In this document: positions 26,252 through 37,910 of the stretch, in pieces
Layout: each line of letters starts with the position of its first letter
Numbering within the stretch: position 1 is the first letter of the stretch
From: Puntigrus tetrazona
Taxonomy: Eukaryota > Chordata > Actinopteri > Cypriniformes > Cyprinidae
DNA: 64,000 nucleotides
Reading direction: 5' to 3'
NCBI RefSeq assembly: GCF_018831695.1
Contig: NC_056700.1
Coordinates: 25,112,879 to 25,176,878, forward strand
The notes under the pieces: model-generated
The model's input: the letters and a program-made list of their open reading frames with translations, nothing else
The model's database searches: none
What the model was told of the DNA's origin: nothing
Made by a program: the position numbers and the translations under genes

Positions 26252-27684
26252 GCTGTAATTTATTCACAGTTCCTGAATACCAGTAATCATTTAATAAATG
26301 AACTAGCTTGGTATGGGCAGGATTTCCCCTGCATTTAACCATTTTTAACTACAGATACTGTGATGTTATTAATATTAATAAATCAACTTCAACTTGAATT
26401 TATTTATATAGTTCACAGAACTTTGAGGCACTTTGAGCTTTTGAGGCGAAAGTTTCATTTTGCGAGAGGAATCAGAGATTTTGTAAATAGTGCTTAAAGA
26501 TGAGGTTTTGTGTTTATTGGTTTCAAAAAATGGAGCAAGATTTCATAAAGTGTGTTTTAGCAAGTGAAAAAAACTAAAATGCTGTCATACATCTTTATAA
26601 CCATAAAGTTGAAGCACTTACTGTGTCGGTGGTTCTGCTGCCATTTCTCTCTCCGATTTGCTTTTTATCTTGCTCTTCATTTAAAATAAAAAGGAGAAAC
26701 AATAACGAATTAACAGAATTGTTGAGTGCTGTAGAAAAAAGTTTGAAAGTGCGATTGAATTAAATGAATTTGAAAACAAATAAAAACTGACTGTGTCTCT
26801 GTCTCACTTTCCATCTCCATATGAAAACACAGAGCAGAATCAATAACAGCAGAAGCGCAGCGGAAACTGGAAGCCACACATTCAGGAGGACATCATTTCT
26901 GTGGGACATAAAGAATCATTTCAACATCTTTTCATTCAAAGAGTCCAAAAAATGATATGGGAATAATTTAGCTGCATATATAGCACCAGAAAATAAGTTA
27001 TATTTGAAATAAACGTTCAAAGAATTTAATTTAACTCAGTTTATGTAGAATTTATGCATTTCTGCCTAATCATTGCAGAATTAGTTTAAGCTTTATTTTA
27101 TTTGAAACAATACAGATGCGGTGGTTTGTCAGCGGCTTTAGTTGGATTATTGTTCTTGTGATGTCCTAAGTCATTTCTGCAAAGATTAAAAAAATGTAAA
27201 AACAGAGAAAAAAATTAACAAAGGCATTGAGGAAATTATTGGTAGAGTAAAAAGCAAAGAAACTGAGGAGGTTATGCATGACAGCAAAATGCAGACCAAA
27301 TACAGAATAATTCTGAGAGGAGAGACAGCAATGAGGAATGTTTGAATACTGACGTGTTTTTCTCTTTGTCTGGTTCTGCCTCAGTTACAGTGAGATGAAC
27401 AGGATTCAGTTTGTTTCCCACAGAGCAGAAGTACCAGCCAGAATCAGTCAGTCTCAGTCCAGTCATCAGCACAGTGAAGGATCTTCTCCCATCATCATCA
27501 CTGATCTGGACTGATGAATTCTGGGATGTGTGAGTCCTCCCCACTGTGTAACATCTCTCATCTTTATATCTGCACCACTGTTTGACTTCATAACGATATC
27601 TAGAACTGTAGAGACACTGAACACTGATATCTCCAGCTTCACGTCCAGATACACTGCTGCTCACCACAGACACATCAGGAACTG

Positions 27685-27724
<40 letters not shown>

Positions 27725-28349
27725 TATAGTGTTTATTTGTAATTATAAATGTGTAAAGTCAATTTGAGATTAGAATTTGATTAAAACAGCTGCAAAATGT
27801 CGTACCAGACTGAATGTCAAGATGAAGCTCGTATATTATATTTGCCGGTGGTGGTTCTCCATTCTCCACAACACAGTAATACTTTCCAGTGTGTTTGTTC
27901 TGCAGGTTTCTCATCGTCACAGTGAAGAGACTCTGATCAGGATGATCAATTACTGACAGATTCTTCTCTCTTGTGTTTGTGTTTGTTTTAAAGTTATCAA
28001 TCTCTGAGTACCAGTATTTCTTCATCAGTGTGTATTTCTCATCATAATGACATGGGATGGTGACAGATCCTCCGGTCTGAACAGTTACTGTATGATTTAC
28101 CCAACCATCATAGCTTTCAACACCTAAACAAACAACAAACAAACCTTTATCATGTCCAGAATTAATAATGTTTCACTTCTTAATTTGTTTGGTCTTCACA
28201 AAAAACACAATAAAAGCAAGACATACAGCTCAGCATAAAATGTGGCGTTATAAACACAATCCAATAAAACCCAAAAACATTAAATACTCACCTAAAATGA
28301 GCCAAAACCCGAGTGAAATGTAGAATATTTGTGTCTTTTCGTATGCCAT
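25162..28349 (-). CDS. PIGRL/CLM gene 4: two-Ig receptor with three tyrosine motifs
   Basis: Eight exons: 28292-28349 (signal peptide, MAYEKTQIFYISLGFWLIL), 27806-28123 (Ig1), 27354-27681 (Ig2), 26792-26898 (membrane helix), 26622-26674, 25460-25519, 25317-25376, 25162-25218 (tail). Total 1041 nt, 346 residues, all phases consistent. Ig1 has the V-set cysteine pair, but the usual extra pair is absent: YWC is YWY and its partner is gone. Ig2 keeps both pairs. The tail has VIYSTI (Tyr299, ITIM), TTYSTI (Tyr317, ITSM-like) and TIYSSV (Tyr336, ITSM-like). It is probably an inhibitory or SAP/SHP-switch receptor at the cell surface by analogy with CD300 and SLAM tails. A CA repeat abuts the Ig2 acceptor. 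Confidence 0.88.
26190..26251. repeat. (TTA)n microsatellite in gene 4 intron
   Basis: About 20 perfect TTA/ATT units between tail exons of gene 4. Confidence 0.95.
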
Positions 28350-30532
28350 TGTGTAAGTTTCTCTTCCTGTATTGAGTCGTTTGACTGTGTTTGTAGGAAC
28401 TGTTACACTTCCCTGTTTCACCCTCTTATAAACATCTTGAGAACCGAGAAGAGTTCTCGGCTCGGCCCCTCCAGACTAAACGAGGTTTTCAGTTCACAAA
28501 GCACCAGACCTTCTAAACTCCGCAGTGAGGTGGACCTCAAGGGCCCCTGTGAGAGAGATATTATAACCGATCCTCTTCCATACTTCTGTTGTTATATATC
28601 ACACATTTATTTACATATCTGTTTAATATCATACTAAATTTTATCAGTCACAATTATTAACATGACGCGTTATATTTCTCAATTACATTAATCCTTCTTC
28701 TGACATACCAAATAATCTTACATACCAACATTTTTTATCTGCAGCCTGCCGTAAACCTTGACGGCTCTGAATTCAAATTAATATCAGTTTTCTTCAGTTG
28801 TTGTTGGCTATATTAATTTACTGAACAGGGCAATAAAAGTCTGTTAATTACTGTTTTTCTGCTCTTGCAGTCATGACCACGTGAGAGTGTGAGCACAAAA
28901 CAGGAAGGAATAGCAGAAGGTGTGAAAACCAGTACCCTCTGTACCCTCTGTACGCTTAACTCACAGAAGATAAACGTATCCAATCAAGCGCTATGTTCAG
29001 GAAATCATGCACCCTAAAAATCTTGAAATAAAAGGTAACACTTTCTATAAAGCCTGTATTTATAAGGGTATTCTTAAGGCATTATAATGAATGCATGTTG
29101 CATTATAAACAACTTTATAATATACTGTATCAATATTAACCTCACAGGAATCACTCAAATAACACTCAGCACCTGACCACTCACAAGATAAGGTACTGTG
29201 TAGATCTTAATCAATGTCAAGATATGTTATAGTCCATTATAAAAGTAGATGATTTATTACGTGAGATGTTACAATGCATTATACCATTTTTATAATGCAT
29301 TCATTAGAATGCCTTAAGAACAGGTTTAGAAAAACAGGCTTCATGGAAAGTGTTACCAGAAAAACTTCCACTGTAGGTTAAATTCGATATCACGCATAAC
29401 AGTAAAGAAAGTTTTGCATAATTTATTTGAGCAAGACGAGTGTTTATGAACTGAGCTGGACAATGACATTTGATGCCTTTAACTGAAAAGTTAAAAGTGA
29501 AGTAACTGAGTGTTTGATCTTGTCTTTTAAAAGTGTACACTTGACTCGACTATTTTGTACTTTTACAACCTATTTCAGTCATTTAATTAGAAGCAGCGTA
29601 ATGACTAATGGACAGACCGGACTACTGATCAGACGTCTTCAGAACAGATGCTTATTTTTTAATTTATTGCTGGAAATAACATTCAAAATATGTAAACATC
29701 AGTATATAGCAGGAGCAGTGGGCAGCTTTTATTGCTGGAGCGCTTGAGGATCATTTGGGGGTTCAGTCATGGCTATTGTGCATCTTGAAATATAAGTTAA
29801 AACATATCTAACATGAACATGCATGAAAATTTGAAACTTTTATTTATCTTTAATACAGAACATAAGGCACTTATATTGTCAATCATTCCAGTAACTGATA
29901 TGCAGAGACTAGATTAACGTTGGTGGACTTGATCTTGAAAAATGGTGTTTTCAACAAAATAAAAAAGCCCTATGTTTATGCAGTTCAGCCTATAGGTTTT
30001 AGAATTAGATTAAGCCTTAATTATTTCATTATTAGTAGTACTTTTGTGGTTTTTCTGCGCCTTTTGTTTCATTAATGATATTCTTGAGAATCACAGTTTC
30101 ATTTCTGCAAAATCAAAAATGAAAATGGCTGTTACGATGCCATGTCGTAATTACCGTAATTCCGAGATGACGACATGTGACCATTTTTTTTCTCATATAT
30201 TCTTCCTTGGGCGTTTCTCAAACCGAAGGCTGCATCCTACGAAGGGTGCATTTGTAGGCTGCATCAAAAAAAAGTCTGCAGGACTCAGAGGTAGTGCCAA
30301 AATTCATTAAGCCCCGTTCAAAAAATAAGGTTTTTATTAGAAATCTGAAAAATCTGCCATTTACGTGAATAAGTGACATTTGAACAAAAACGACATTTAG
30401 CAAACACAGATGCCCAATGCATTCCACACTCTTTTAAGTCTAGTCTGCTGAAAAACTATAAGGTAAAGACAGAAGATACATTTTATTATCAAAACTTTTA
30501 TAATCATCTGATCAATGTGGAAAAGATCTCCT
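28350..30532. other. Region between genes 4 and 5
   Basis: Holds the gene 4 promoter side, a palindromic MITE (29034-29355), and near 30205-30300 a fragment with GCGTTTCTCAAACCGAAGG that resembles a dispersed fish repeat. No protein-coding exon recognised. Confidence 0.5.
29034..29355. mobile_element. Palindromic MITE
   Basis: Begins GGTAACACTTTC and ends GAAAGTGTTACC. The inverted repeat extends some 60 bp on each side through the GCCTTAAG segment. No coding capacity. This is a typical non-autonomous fish DNA transposon; the superfamily was not assigned. Confidence 0.75.
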
Positions 30533-31218
30533 CTAGTTCTGTGGCAGACAGAAACGCTCCGCATGCGATCTGAAAGATGAAACACAAGTGCACACCTTCA
30601 ACGGACAAATATGAGAATATTATTCTGGTGAGAAATTAGATATATATAATATGAGATATATTCCGGTGTCACATGTAGTTCGTGTGTGGGAGCCCACAAA
30701 AAATAATTATATTGCACAATGACTTGTTGCTGCATTTCTTAAATGTTAAAGAATCGTAATAATTAAATTACTGACGTGTCCTCCACGGTACTGGTTTGTA
30801 TGGTCACAAATACTGTCAAACACAGGAAAAGAACAAGCTCAGTAAAAAATGTTTTTGTTATCCAGAAGCAAAGTCTTTGTTGATCATTGATTAACCTTTA
30901 CCAGGTTTTGCCTTGATTACAGTAAGCTGAACAGGAGCCTGCAGATCTCCTACAGAGCAGAAGTACCAGCCAGAATCAGTCAGTCTCAGTCCAGTCATCA
31001 GCACAGTGAAGGATCTTCTCCCATCATCATCACTGATCTGGACTGATGAACTCTGGGATGTGTCAGTCCTCCCCACTGTGTAACATCTCTCATCTTTATA
31101 TCTGCACCACTGTTTAGTTTTATACTGATATCTAGAACTGTAGAGACACTGAACACTGATATCTCCAGCTTCATGTCCAGATACACTGCTGCTCACCACA
31201 GACACATCAGGAACTGAA

Positions 31219-31241
31219 CACACACACACACACACACACAG
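31219..31241. repeat. (CA)n at Ig2 acceptor of gene 5
   Basis: On the gene strand a TG tract ends directly in TTCAG before the Ig2 exon. Confidence 0.85.
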
Positions 31242-31342
31242 AGTGTTTATTTGTAATTATAAATACATATGTGTAAGGTCACAGACAAAAGGTCGACAAC
31301 TTTTTTACTGTATAATTGTAAGCAAATTCAAACAAAAAAGAT

Positions 31343-31346
<4 letters not shown>

Positions 31347-31422
<76 letters not shown>
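31347..31422. repeat. (TA)n microsatellite
   Basis: About 76 bp of TA repeat in the Ig1-Ig2 intron of gene 5. Confidence 0.95.
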
Positions 31423-31426
<4 letters not shown>

Positions 31427-33232
31427 TAAGCAGTTTTATACACACATTTACTTCACAATTGGAGTATCATATACACACCAAAGTCCATTTTTGCGCATCA
31501 ATATTACAAATTTATTTTTGATTTGCCGCACTATTATATACGCACTTTCATGAGATCAGGTAGGAGAAGAGCGAAAACCTTCATTTGAAATCAGTACAAA
31601 TTTTAAACAATTATGTAACAGTATTTATCCACAATAGTTTACAGTATATGAGTATTGTTCCCTTGTTTCTGCATCGATCTGAATAGTTCATAAGAACTAT
31701 ATTGATAATTCGAAAAATAATGATATATCTCAGTAATTAAATACAGTTTAATAGGTGCCAGATGCAGTTCAGAAGGACACCTTATTCTCACCTGATTGTA
31801 CGGTCAGATACAGAGAATATCTGTAGTCTAGGGTGTTATGGTCACCGATCTCCACAGCACACCAGTAATATCCAGAGTCTGAGGTCTGCAGATTCTTCCA
31901 CTGCACTGTAAAAATACTCTGGGCTGGATAATCAGTGAGGGAATATTTTCCTGACCCATTAAGCCCCGTTCAAAAATAAGGTTTGCTTTGCATATTTTAA
32001 TATACTGCAAGTAGACCAAGAATACCCCATACACCAGTATTTACGATTTCCTTCATATTTTTTATCATATAGACAGGGAATAATGCCAGGTGATCCAGAT
32101 TTCACTCCGATATTCATCCCAGATCCAGCATCTGCAGACAAGATGAAGTTCAGTGAATAACATAAACATACATAAACTGGGCATTACGGAAAAGTAGCTA
32201 TACTCTAGAATTACTAGCCTAAAGAATTCACATTAAACACATTAATACAATAGTTAAAGTCACCTGTGTTTTACCTGAGATGTGAAGTAAAATCCCAGAG
32301 AGAACCAGAAGGTAAATCATGTCTACAGTGGAGTACATGTGTATGAGAGGATCTGTTCACTTCTAGCTGTGTCTCTGTTTCTGCTTGATTCAGAGGAAGA
32401 GAAGAAATATCGCCTTAAACCACATCAGCACCAAGTGAGCAAATTTAGACAGTTTGCAGCCAGCAACCTCACACTACAACAATCTTAAATGACTATTTTA
32501 CTTACAGGCTTTATTTGTGAATATATGTTAACAGTAACAACAGCAATACAGTTACTGTTCAAATATTTGAAATAATATATAAAGTCTGAGCATAGATCTC
32601 CATTTACTGCGAAGGGCTGAACAACATTTTCTATACCAGCCATGAATTTGACACAAATATGAACATGATAAAACCACACGAAAACCGTCATGTTTAATTG
32701 TTAGGCTAATAATATTTGTCCATAATGTGTACTCTTTTACAGTTACAGTTATTATTTAGTATTTTTGAACTGCCCTGAAGTGGATATTTTTTTCATTTTA
32801 GACTTTAGACTAAAATATATTGCAATACGTAGCCAAAACATTAAATCCACACCCAATACCATTTTAAAAAACCACATGATGTGTCCTAATCAAATCAAAA
32901 GAGAAACTGAGATACATTTCATTAAATGAATCATTAGATGCATATAAAAAATTGTGAAATGGCTTTACAAACTGTATTTTCTATCTCCTCACCCCCTTAC
33001 CCTAACCTATCCTCTCACACAAAACTTTCTTATTTTATTAACTCCTTAATATCAACTCTAACTGACCTTTGCGTGGTCTTCGCACAATGTACTTCCTGCC
33101 AGATGATTGCTCCGCCCTCAAATATGATTGGACATTTGAGAGGTCATGTGACTTCGATCATGTATTTATTTGATTGAAAAAATGAAATAATGCATAATAA
33201 TCTGTCAAAACAGCAAAACATTTGAGCACGAG

Positions 33233-33580
33233 CAGGGCCGTAGCTGGGGTTCGTGTGGCCCGGTGCAGGTTGAACCAACCCTCTTTGTCATTGTTTCATT
33301 TGCGTGTTTGTTCTGTTTATTTATTTCTGCTGTTAATTGAATAATTAAATCTAAAATAACACTGCATAGTCTTCACTGTAAAAATAAACCAAAATGTATT
33401 CAGTAAATTAGGTGAGGTCACTTTAAGAGACGATGCTTCCAATATATTTATGCACATGTGATTTCTTTCTTATTTTCCCTTAAGATATAAATAAATGTTT
33501 TTTTGAGGCAAACTCAGTATTCACTCAGCCGCGGACCCTTATAATAGTCACCAGCTTTCACCCCACTAAGGACGGCCCTG
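33233..33580. mobile_element. hAT-like MITE
   Basis: Terminal inverted repeats CAGGGCCG and CGGCCCTG. The flanks AGCACGAG and AGCACAAA look like a decayed 8-bp target duplication. No transposase is encoded. Confidence 0.65.
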
Positions 33581-34204
33581 AGCACAAAATAAAAGAAAAT
33601 TACATCAGAGTTTGATAAAACAATGCAAAAAATATCTATCATAAAAAGTACTGTTACCTTTCTTTAACATGACCCCTAATTATGTATCACTAATATTAAT
33701 TTGACAGTAAATATTTATTTTTGCTTTGTTTTTAACTGGTTTCGAGGATGACCAGGCGGATTGCAAATCCTCTTTTAACCAAAAGAGAGAGACAAAGTCT
33801 TTGGCTCAAATATCCAATAAGTATTTATTTTTTTCCCTCAAAGCCTAAATCCAGATCACTAAACAATGAAAGTCTTGTTCACACCCGATTTATAAGAACT
33901 TATTAATTTAAGAAAACTGCACATTTTAGCACATTTGTGCAAAGGATAAGATGGACTGTTGGCCTGTTTGGACTCACGATCTGGTATAGACCCATTGCCT
34001 GTTGTTTGACCACTGTCTTTTATATTACCCTTGAACTTGGTGACCTCTCCGACTGCCTTATTGTTGCCGACTCTCTGCCTGTCTTAACGTTGTTGATTCT
34101 CGCCCTTGTACTGTATAAAACTGGATGGATCAGCACATGGATTATACTTCGTTTGTGAACTCACACGCTCTGAGGTCACGATTTGTTCAAAAAAATTAAA
34201 TAAA

Positions 34205-34410
34205 GTTAAATAAATTATAATTATATATAAATATATATAACAATTTGGTAGCGAAACAATAAAGTGTTGAATAAAGGTAAATAAATTATAATTATATATA
34301 AATATATATAACAATTTGGTACGAAACAATAAAGTGTTGAATAAAGGTAAATAAATTATAATTATATATAAATATATATAACAATTTGGTAGCGAAACAA
34401 TAAAGTGTTG
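34205..34410. repeat. 71-bp tandem repeat, about three copies
   Basis: The segment beginning TAAATTATAATTATATA recurs at 34211, 34282 and 34352, each copy including CAATTTGGTA and GCGAAACAATAAAGTG. Period 71, with one 1-nt difference. Confidence 0.9.
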
Positions 34411-35758
34411 CACATTTTATTTTCGTGCAGGGATGTGAGTATTTAATACAAGATTTGCAACTGCTTTTTAGCACTGAATTAGAAGCAGCACAATTGCAAA
34501 ATGTTGGCGTTTTTTACATAGAGACTACTGAACAGACATTTAGAAATGTATTTTGCACTGCAAGGTAAAATAAAGCTCCGTACACTTTTAACAACACTGT
34601 TAAGCGTGTCCCGTACCAGCCCAGTCTCATGAAAATGTGTATAAATAATACGCTAATGGATTGGATTTTGGCATATATTTGACATGCGGATGTTTGGCGT
34701 GCATATAATATGCAATTTTCACATGTATATCATACTGTAACGACTGCTTATTTACTGAAATATTGTGACCTGATGCTCTGAATCACTGCTTTGAATCAAA
34801 TGAATCACAGGTTTCTAAGCTTCACAAAGTTGCTTTGACACAATTTGTACTGCTAAAAGCGGTATTTACATGAAAATACAATTTGGATATTTGATTATTC
34901 TGGAAATTGTTACAAGCAGCCAAAAACTTCAGGATGATTGGCCACCACCAGCTATAGTCCTGCCACAATTTTGAGGAAATATTAGACTACTCATTAATCT
35001 AATGGAAAGAAATGACTTCATAAGAGATCGGAACAAGTCAAATATAACAATTTATTATTATTAGTCAGTTAAAGTAGTATCATGCCAACTACGCAAACAA
35101 TTAAGCCAATTCAGAATTAAATTCATGTCAATTATCAAAACATCAATCTAGAGTAAAAGATGCATACCTGACTTACAGAAAGTGTTTTGTCACTTTCCTT
35201 ATATACTCTTAAGATCAGGTGTAAAAAGGCCTTTTGTTTTTTAGGTTCCCGTGCTCCAGGGTCACTCCTGGCTGAAGATAAACAATATCACTCACTCATT
35301 TGTTATTGGACTACTTTTTTGTCTTGCCCCAATAATACCTTCCTGACACCTGCCTATTTTTGACCGTGTCTTTTAATAAAAGCTTTGCATATGGATCCGC
35401 ACACCTCTTCCGGATGATCTGTAACAGCTATATTGTGAATTTAGCCACGGCTAAAGAGTGTCCTTAGGACTATCGTTCACAATAAAGCGAGACCTTGAGT
35501 AAATAAATGCTTTATTAAGAGTGCCGAAGGCGACAGGTGCTGAAATGACCATTACAGGAAAGGTTAAAGAAATTCCTTATAATTATAAAAATCATTGATA
35601 ATTTTGTGATCTTTAATTTTGTAATAATTTTGTAATTAGCTCTTTATCTGTAATGGTTACTAAGTATACAATGACTAAGCATCAAGCAAATACATAAAGC
35701 TTATTATCAATACATTTCTAATCATCTCATCTGTCAGGTCAATGTGGAGAAAAATCAT

Positions 35759-36257
35759 CTAGCTCTGCGACAGACAGAAATGCTCCATGTTCCATCTGAA
35801 AGATAAAATATAATGGATTTTATCAAGACGGTGTCACATTGTGTACAATTTCTACATCCAAAGTAAAAAATATGCACATATTTTTGAAAAATAAACATTT
35901 AAAACATGAATTTTAATTGATACTGACGTGTTTTTCTCTTTGTCTGGTTCTGCCTCAGTTACAGTGAGATGAACAGGATTCAGTTTCCTTCCTACAGAGC
36001 AGAAGTACCAGCCAGAATCAGTCAGTCTCAGTCCAGTCATCAGCACAGTGAAGGATCTTCTCCCATCATCATCACTGATCTGGACTGATGAACTCTGGGA
36101 TGTGTCAGTCCTCCCCACTGTGTAACATCTCTCATCTTTATATCTGCACCACTGTTTAGTTTTATACTGATATCCAGAACTGTAGAGACACTGAACACTG
36201 ATATCTCCAGCTTCACGTCCAGATACACTGCTGTTCACCACAGACACATCAGGAGCT

Positions 36258-36289
<32 letters not shown>

Positions 36290-36914
36290 AAGTGTTTATT
36301 TGTAATTATAAATACATATGTGTAAAGTCAATTTGAGATTAGAATTTGATTAAAACAGCTGCAAAATGTCGTACCAGACTGAATGTCGAGATTAAACTCG
36401 TATATTATATTTGCCAGTGGTGGTTCTCCATTCTCCACAATACAGTAATACTTTCCAGTGTGTTTGTTCTGCAGGTTTCTCATCGTCACAGTGAAGAGTC
36501 TCTGATCAGGATGATCAATTACTGACAGATTCTCCTCTGTTGTGTTTGTGTATGTTTTAGATCTATCAATCTCTGAGTACCAGTATTTCTTCATCTGTGA
36601 GTATTTCTCATCATAATGACATGGGATGGTGACAGATCCTCCGGTCTGAACAGTTACTATATTGTTTACCCAACCATCATAGATTTCAACACCTAAACAA
36701 ACAACAAACAAACCTTTATTATGTCCAACTTTAACAAATAATTTCTTAATTTGTCTTCACTAAAAACAACATGAACAGCATAAAATATGTTATTTAAAAA
36801 GGATCATCAGGATCCAGTACAAACAAACACGGCACAATATTAAATACTCTCACCTGAAATGAGCCAAAACCCAACTGAAACGTAGAATATTTTTGCTTTT
36901 GCATATGAGACCAT
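35759..36914 (-). CDS. PIGRL/CLM gene 6: secreted two-Ig protein
   Basis: Four exons: 36854-36914 (signal peptide, starts MVSYAKAKIFYVSVGFWLIS), 36375-36692 (Ig1), 35928-36255 (Ig2), 35759-35795 (terminal, TAG). Total 744 nt, 247 residues, phases 1,1,2. Ig1 is of gene-4 type and also lacks the extra cysteine pair (YWYSEIDRSKT). Ig2 keeps QWC...RC. The Ig2 exon ends with the same EAEPDKEKNT extension as in gene 4, but then joins the short exon WNMEHFCLSQS instead of a membrane exon. There is no hydrophobic helix after the signal peptide, so a soluble secreted protein is predicted. The single cysteine near residue 243 could form an intermolecular disulfide (inference). Confidence 0.85.
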
Positions 36915-37690
36915 TGTGTTTGCTCGTGCTTATGTTTCCTGTGTGAGTTTTTCTCTGCTGTACTGGTCAACTGGTCAACTTCTGTTTTCTTTTCCTGTAT
37001 CATTTTAGAGGAAGAGGAAATGCTCATAGATGTTGTCTGCTTTCGATGGTAGCCAAATTTAAATTGATACAATATGCAAAATCATGCATTTAACATTTGC
37101 ATAATTGTCAAACTGACCCGGTCAATTATAGAGATATTCGTTCTAGAGGTGCATCATTTTTCTTCAGAGACTGCTTGCAGACCTAGAGCTCAAAAAGAGA
37201 GATATAGGTGATCACATGATAGTTGAAAAAACAGGAACTAATTACTATAAAAGGCAATAAGGAAATTGAAATACGTACGTTACATCAGTGCTTATTAGAT
37301 CCTTGAGAGAAAGTATTAATCTGAATATTAAGTGAAATGTTAATAATGAGCTACTAACCCATTTCTTTTGAATTTCTCTGTGGTCAGAAATTGAGAAAAA
37401 TAAGTATTGTTTTATTACACACACACACACGTTGGCATTTGTAAGTTATGAGGACTCTCCAGGTGTAATGGTTATTAAACTGTATGTGTTACCTACACCT
37501 AAACCTACCCCACACAAGAAACTTTATGCTTTTTTATATTTACACCGTTCAGCCTTTTGAATTATAAGGACATGGGTAAACCAACTTCAAATTGCAATAC
37601 CTCAGTCATACCCGTGTCATTAAACAAATTTGTGTCCTCATAAACCACAATTGCCGACAATTTTTTTTCGTTTGAATGTAATACTTCATT
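36915..37690. promoter_or_regulatory. Upstream region of gene 6, conserved in genes 7 and 8
   Basis: GAGGAAGAGGAAATG near 37007-37021 and a segment with GATATAGGTGATCACATGATAG near 37200-37222 recur upstream of gene 7 (41600, 41780) and gene 8 (44730, 44895). The first is ETS/PU.1-like. Beyond 37430 a CA-flanked dispersed repeat begins. The conservation fits promoter function or recent duplication. Confidence 0.45.
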
Positions 37691-37910
37691 CATACCTGAT
37701 TGAACTGTGAGATGAAGCTGCTGTGTCATATCAATCTTCACAGCACACCAATAAGATCCAGTGTTTTCATACCGCAGGTTATTATTTGCAACAGTAAAGA
37801 AACTCATATGCCAGAATAAAGCATAGTATATTCCTTACACCTTACACCAGTGTTTCTTGTGTTCAGTGTGTTTTCTGTCATAATAACATGAATAATGATC
37901 GTTTTTTTTT
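37690..37910 (-). pseudogene. Relic Ig1 exon of gene-9 type
   Basis: The minus-strand sequence matches the middle and end of the gene 9 Ig1 exon (NLRYENTGSYWCAV, then TQQLHLTVQSG and a GTATGA donor). It has internal deletions and a broken frame in the first half, and no signal-peptide or Ig2 exon beside it. Confidence 0.75.

Larger units (their letters stand above)
30533..32320 (-). pseudogene. PIGRL/CLM gene 5: secreted-type gene broken by a 28-nt insertion
   Basis: Exons: 32275-32320 (signal peptide as in gene 2), 31792-32131 (Ig1), 30902-31213 (Ig2), 30776-30812 (linker), 30533-30569 (terminal, TAG). The Ig1 exon is 340 nt against 312 in gene 2. The extra 28 nt (about 31960-31987) shift the frame and soon give a stop. 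Without them the model closes at 744 nt, 247 residues. There is no membrane exon; the terminal exon would encode SHAERFCLPQN. Its first domain is of gene-2 type, its tail of gene-6 to gene-9 type. Splice sites are intact, so the loss is probably recent. Confidence 0.85.
32321..35758. other. Region between genes 5 and 6
   Basis: The part next to 32320 carries the ETS/RUNX-like pair of gene 5. The rest holds a hAT-like MITE (33233-33580) and a 71-bp tandem repeat (34205-34410). No membrane exon that could belong to gene 6 was found here, which matters for calling gene 6 secreted. Confidence 0.5.

Noticed and set aside
31269..31553. Plus-strand frame with long IYIYIY run; similar frames at 61121-61402 and 61415-61738
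   Set aside because: Translation of a TA microsatellite, no protein.
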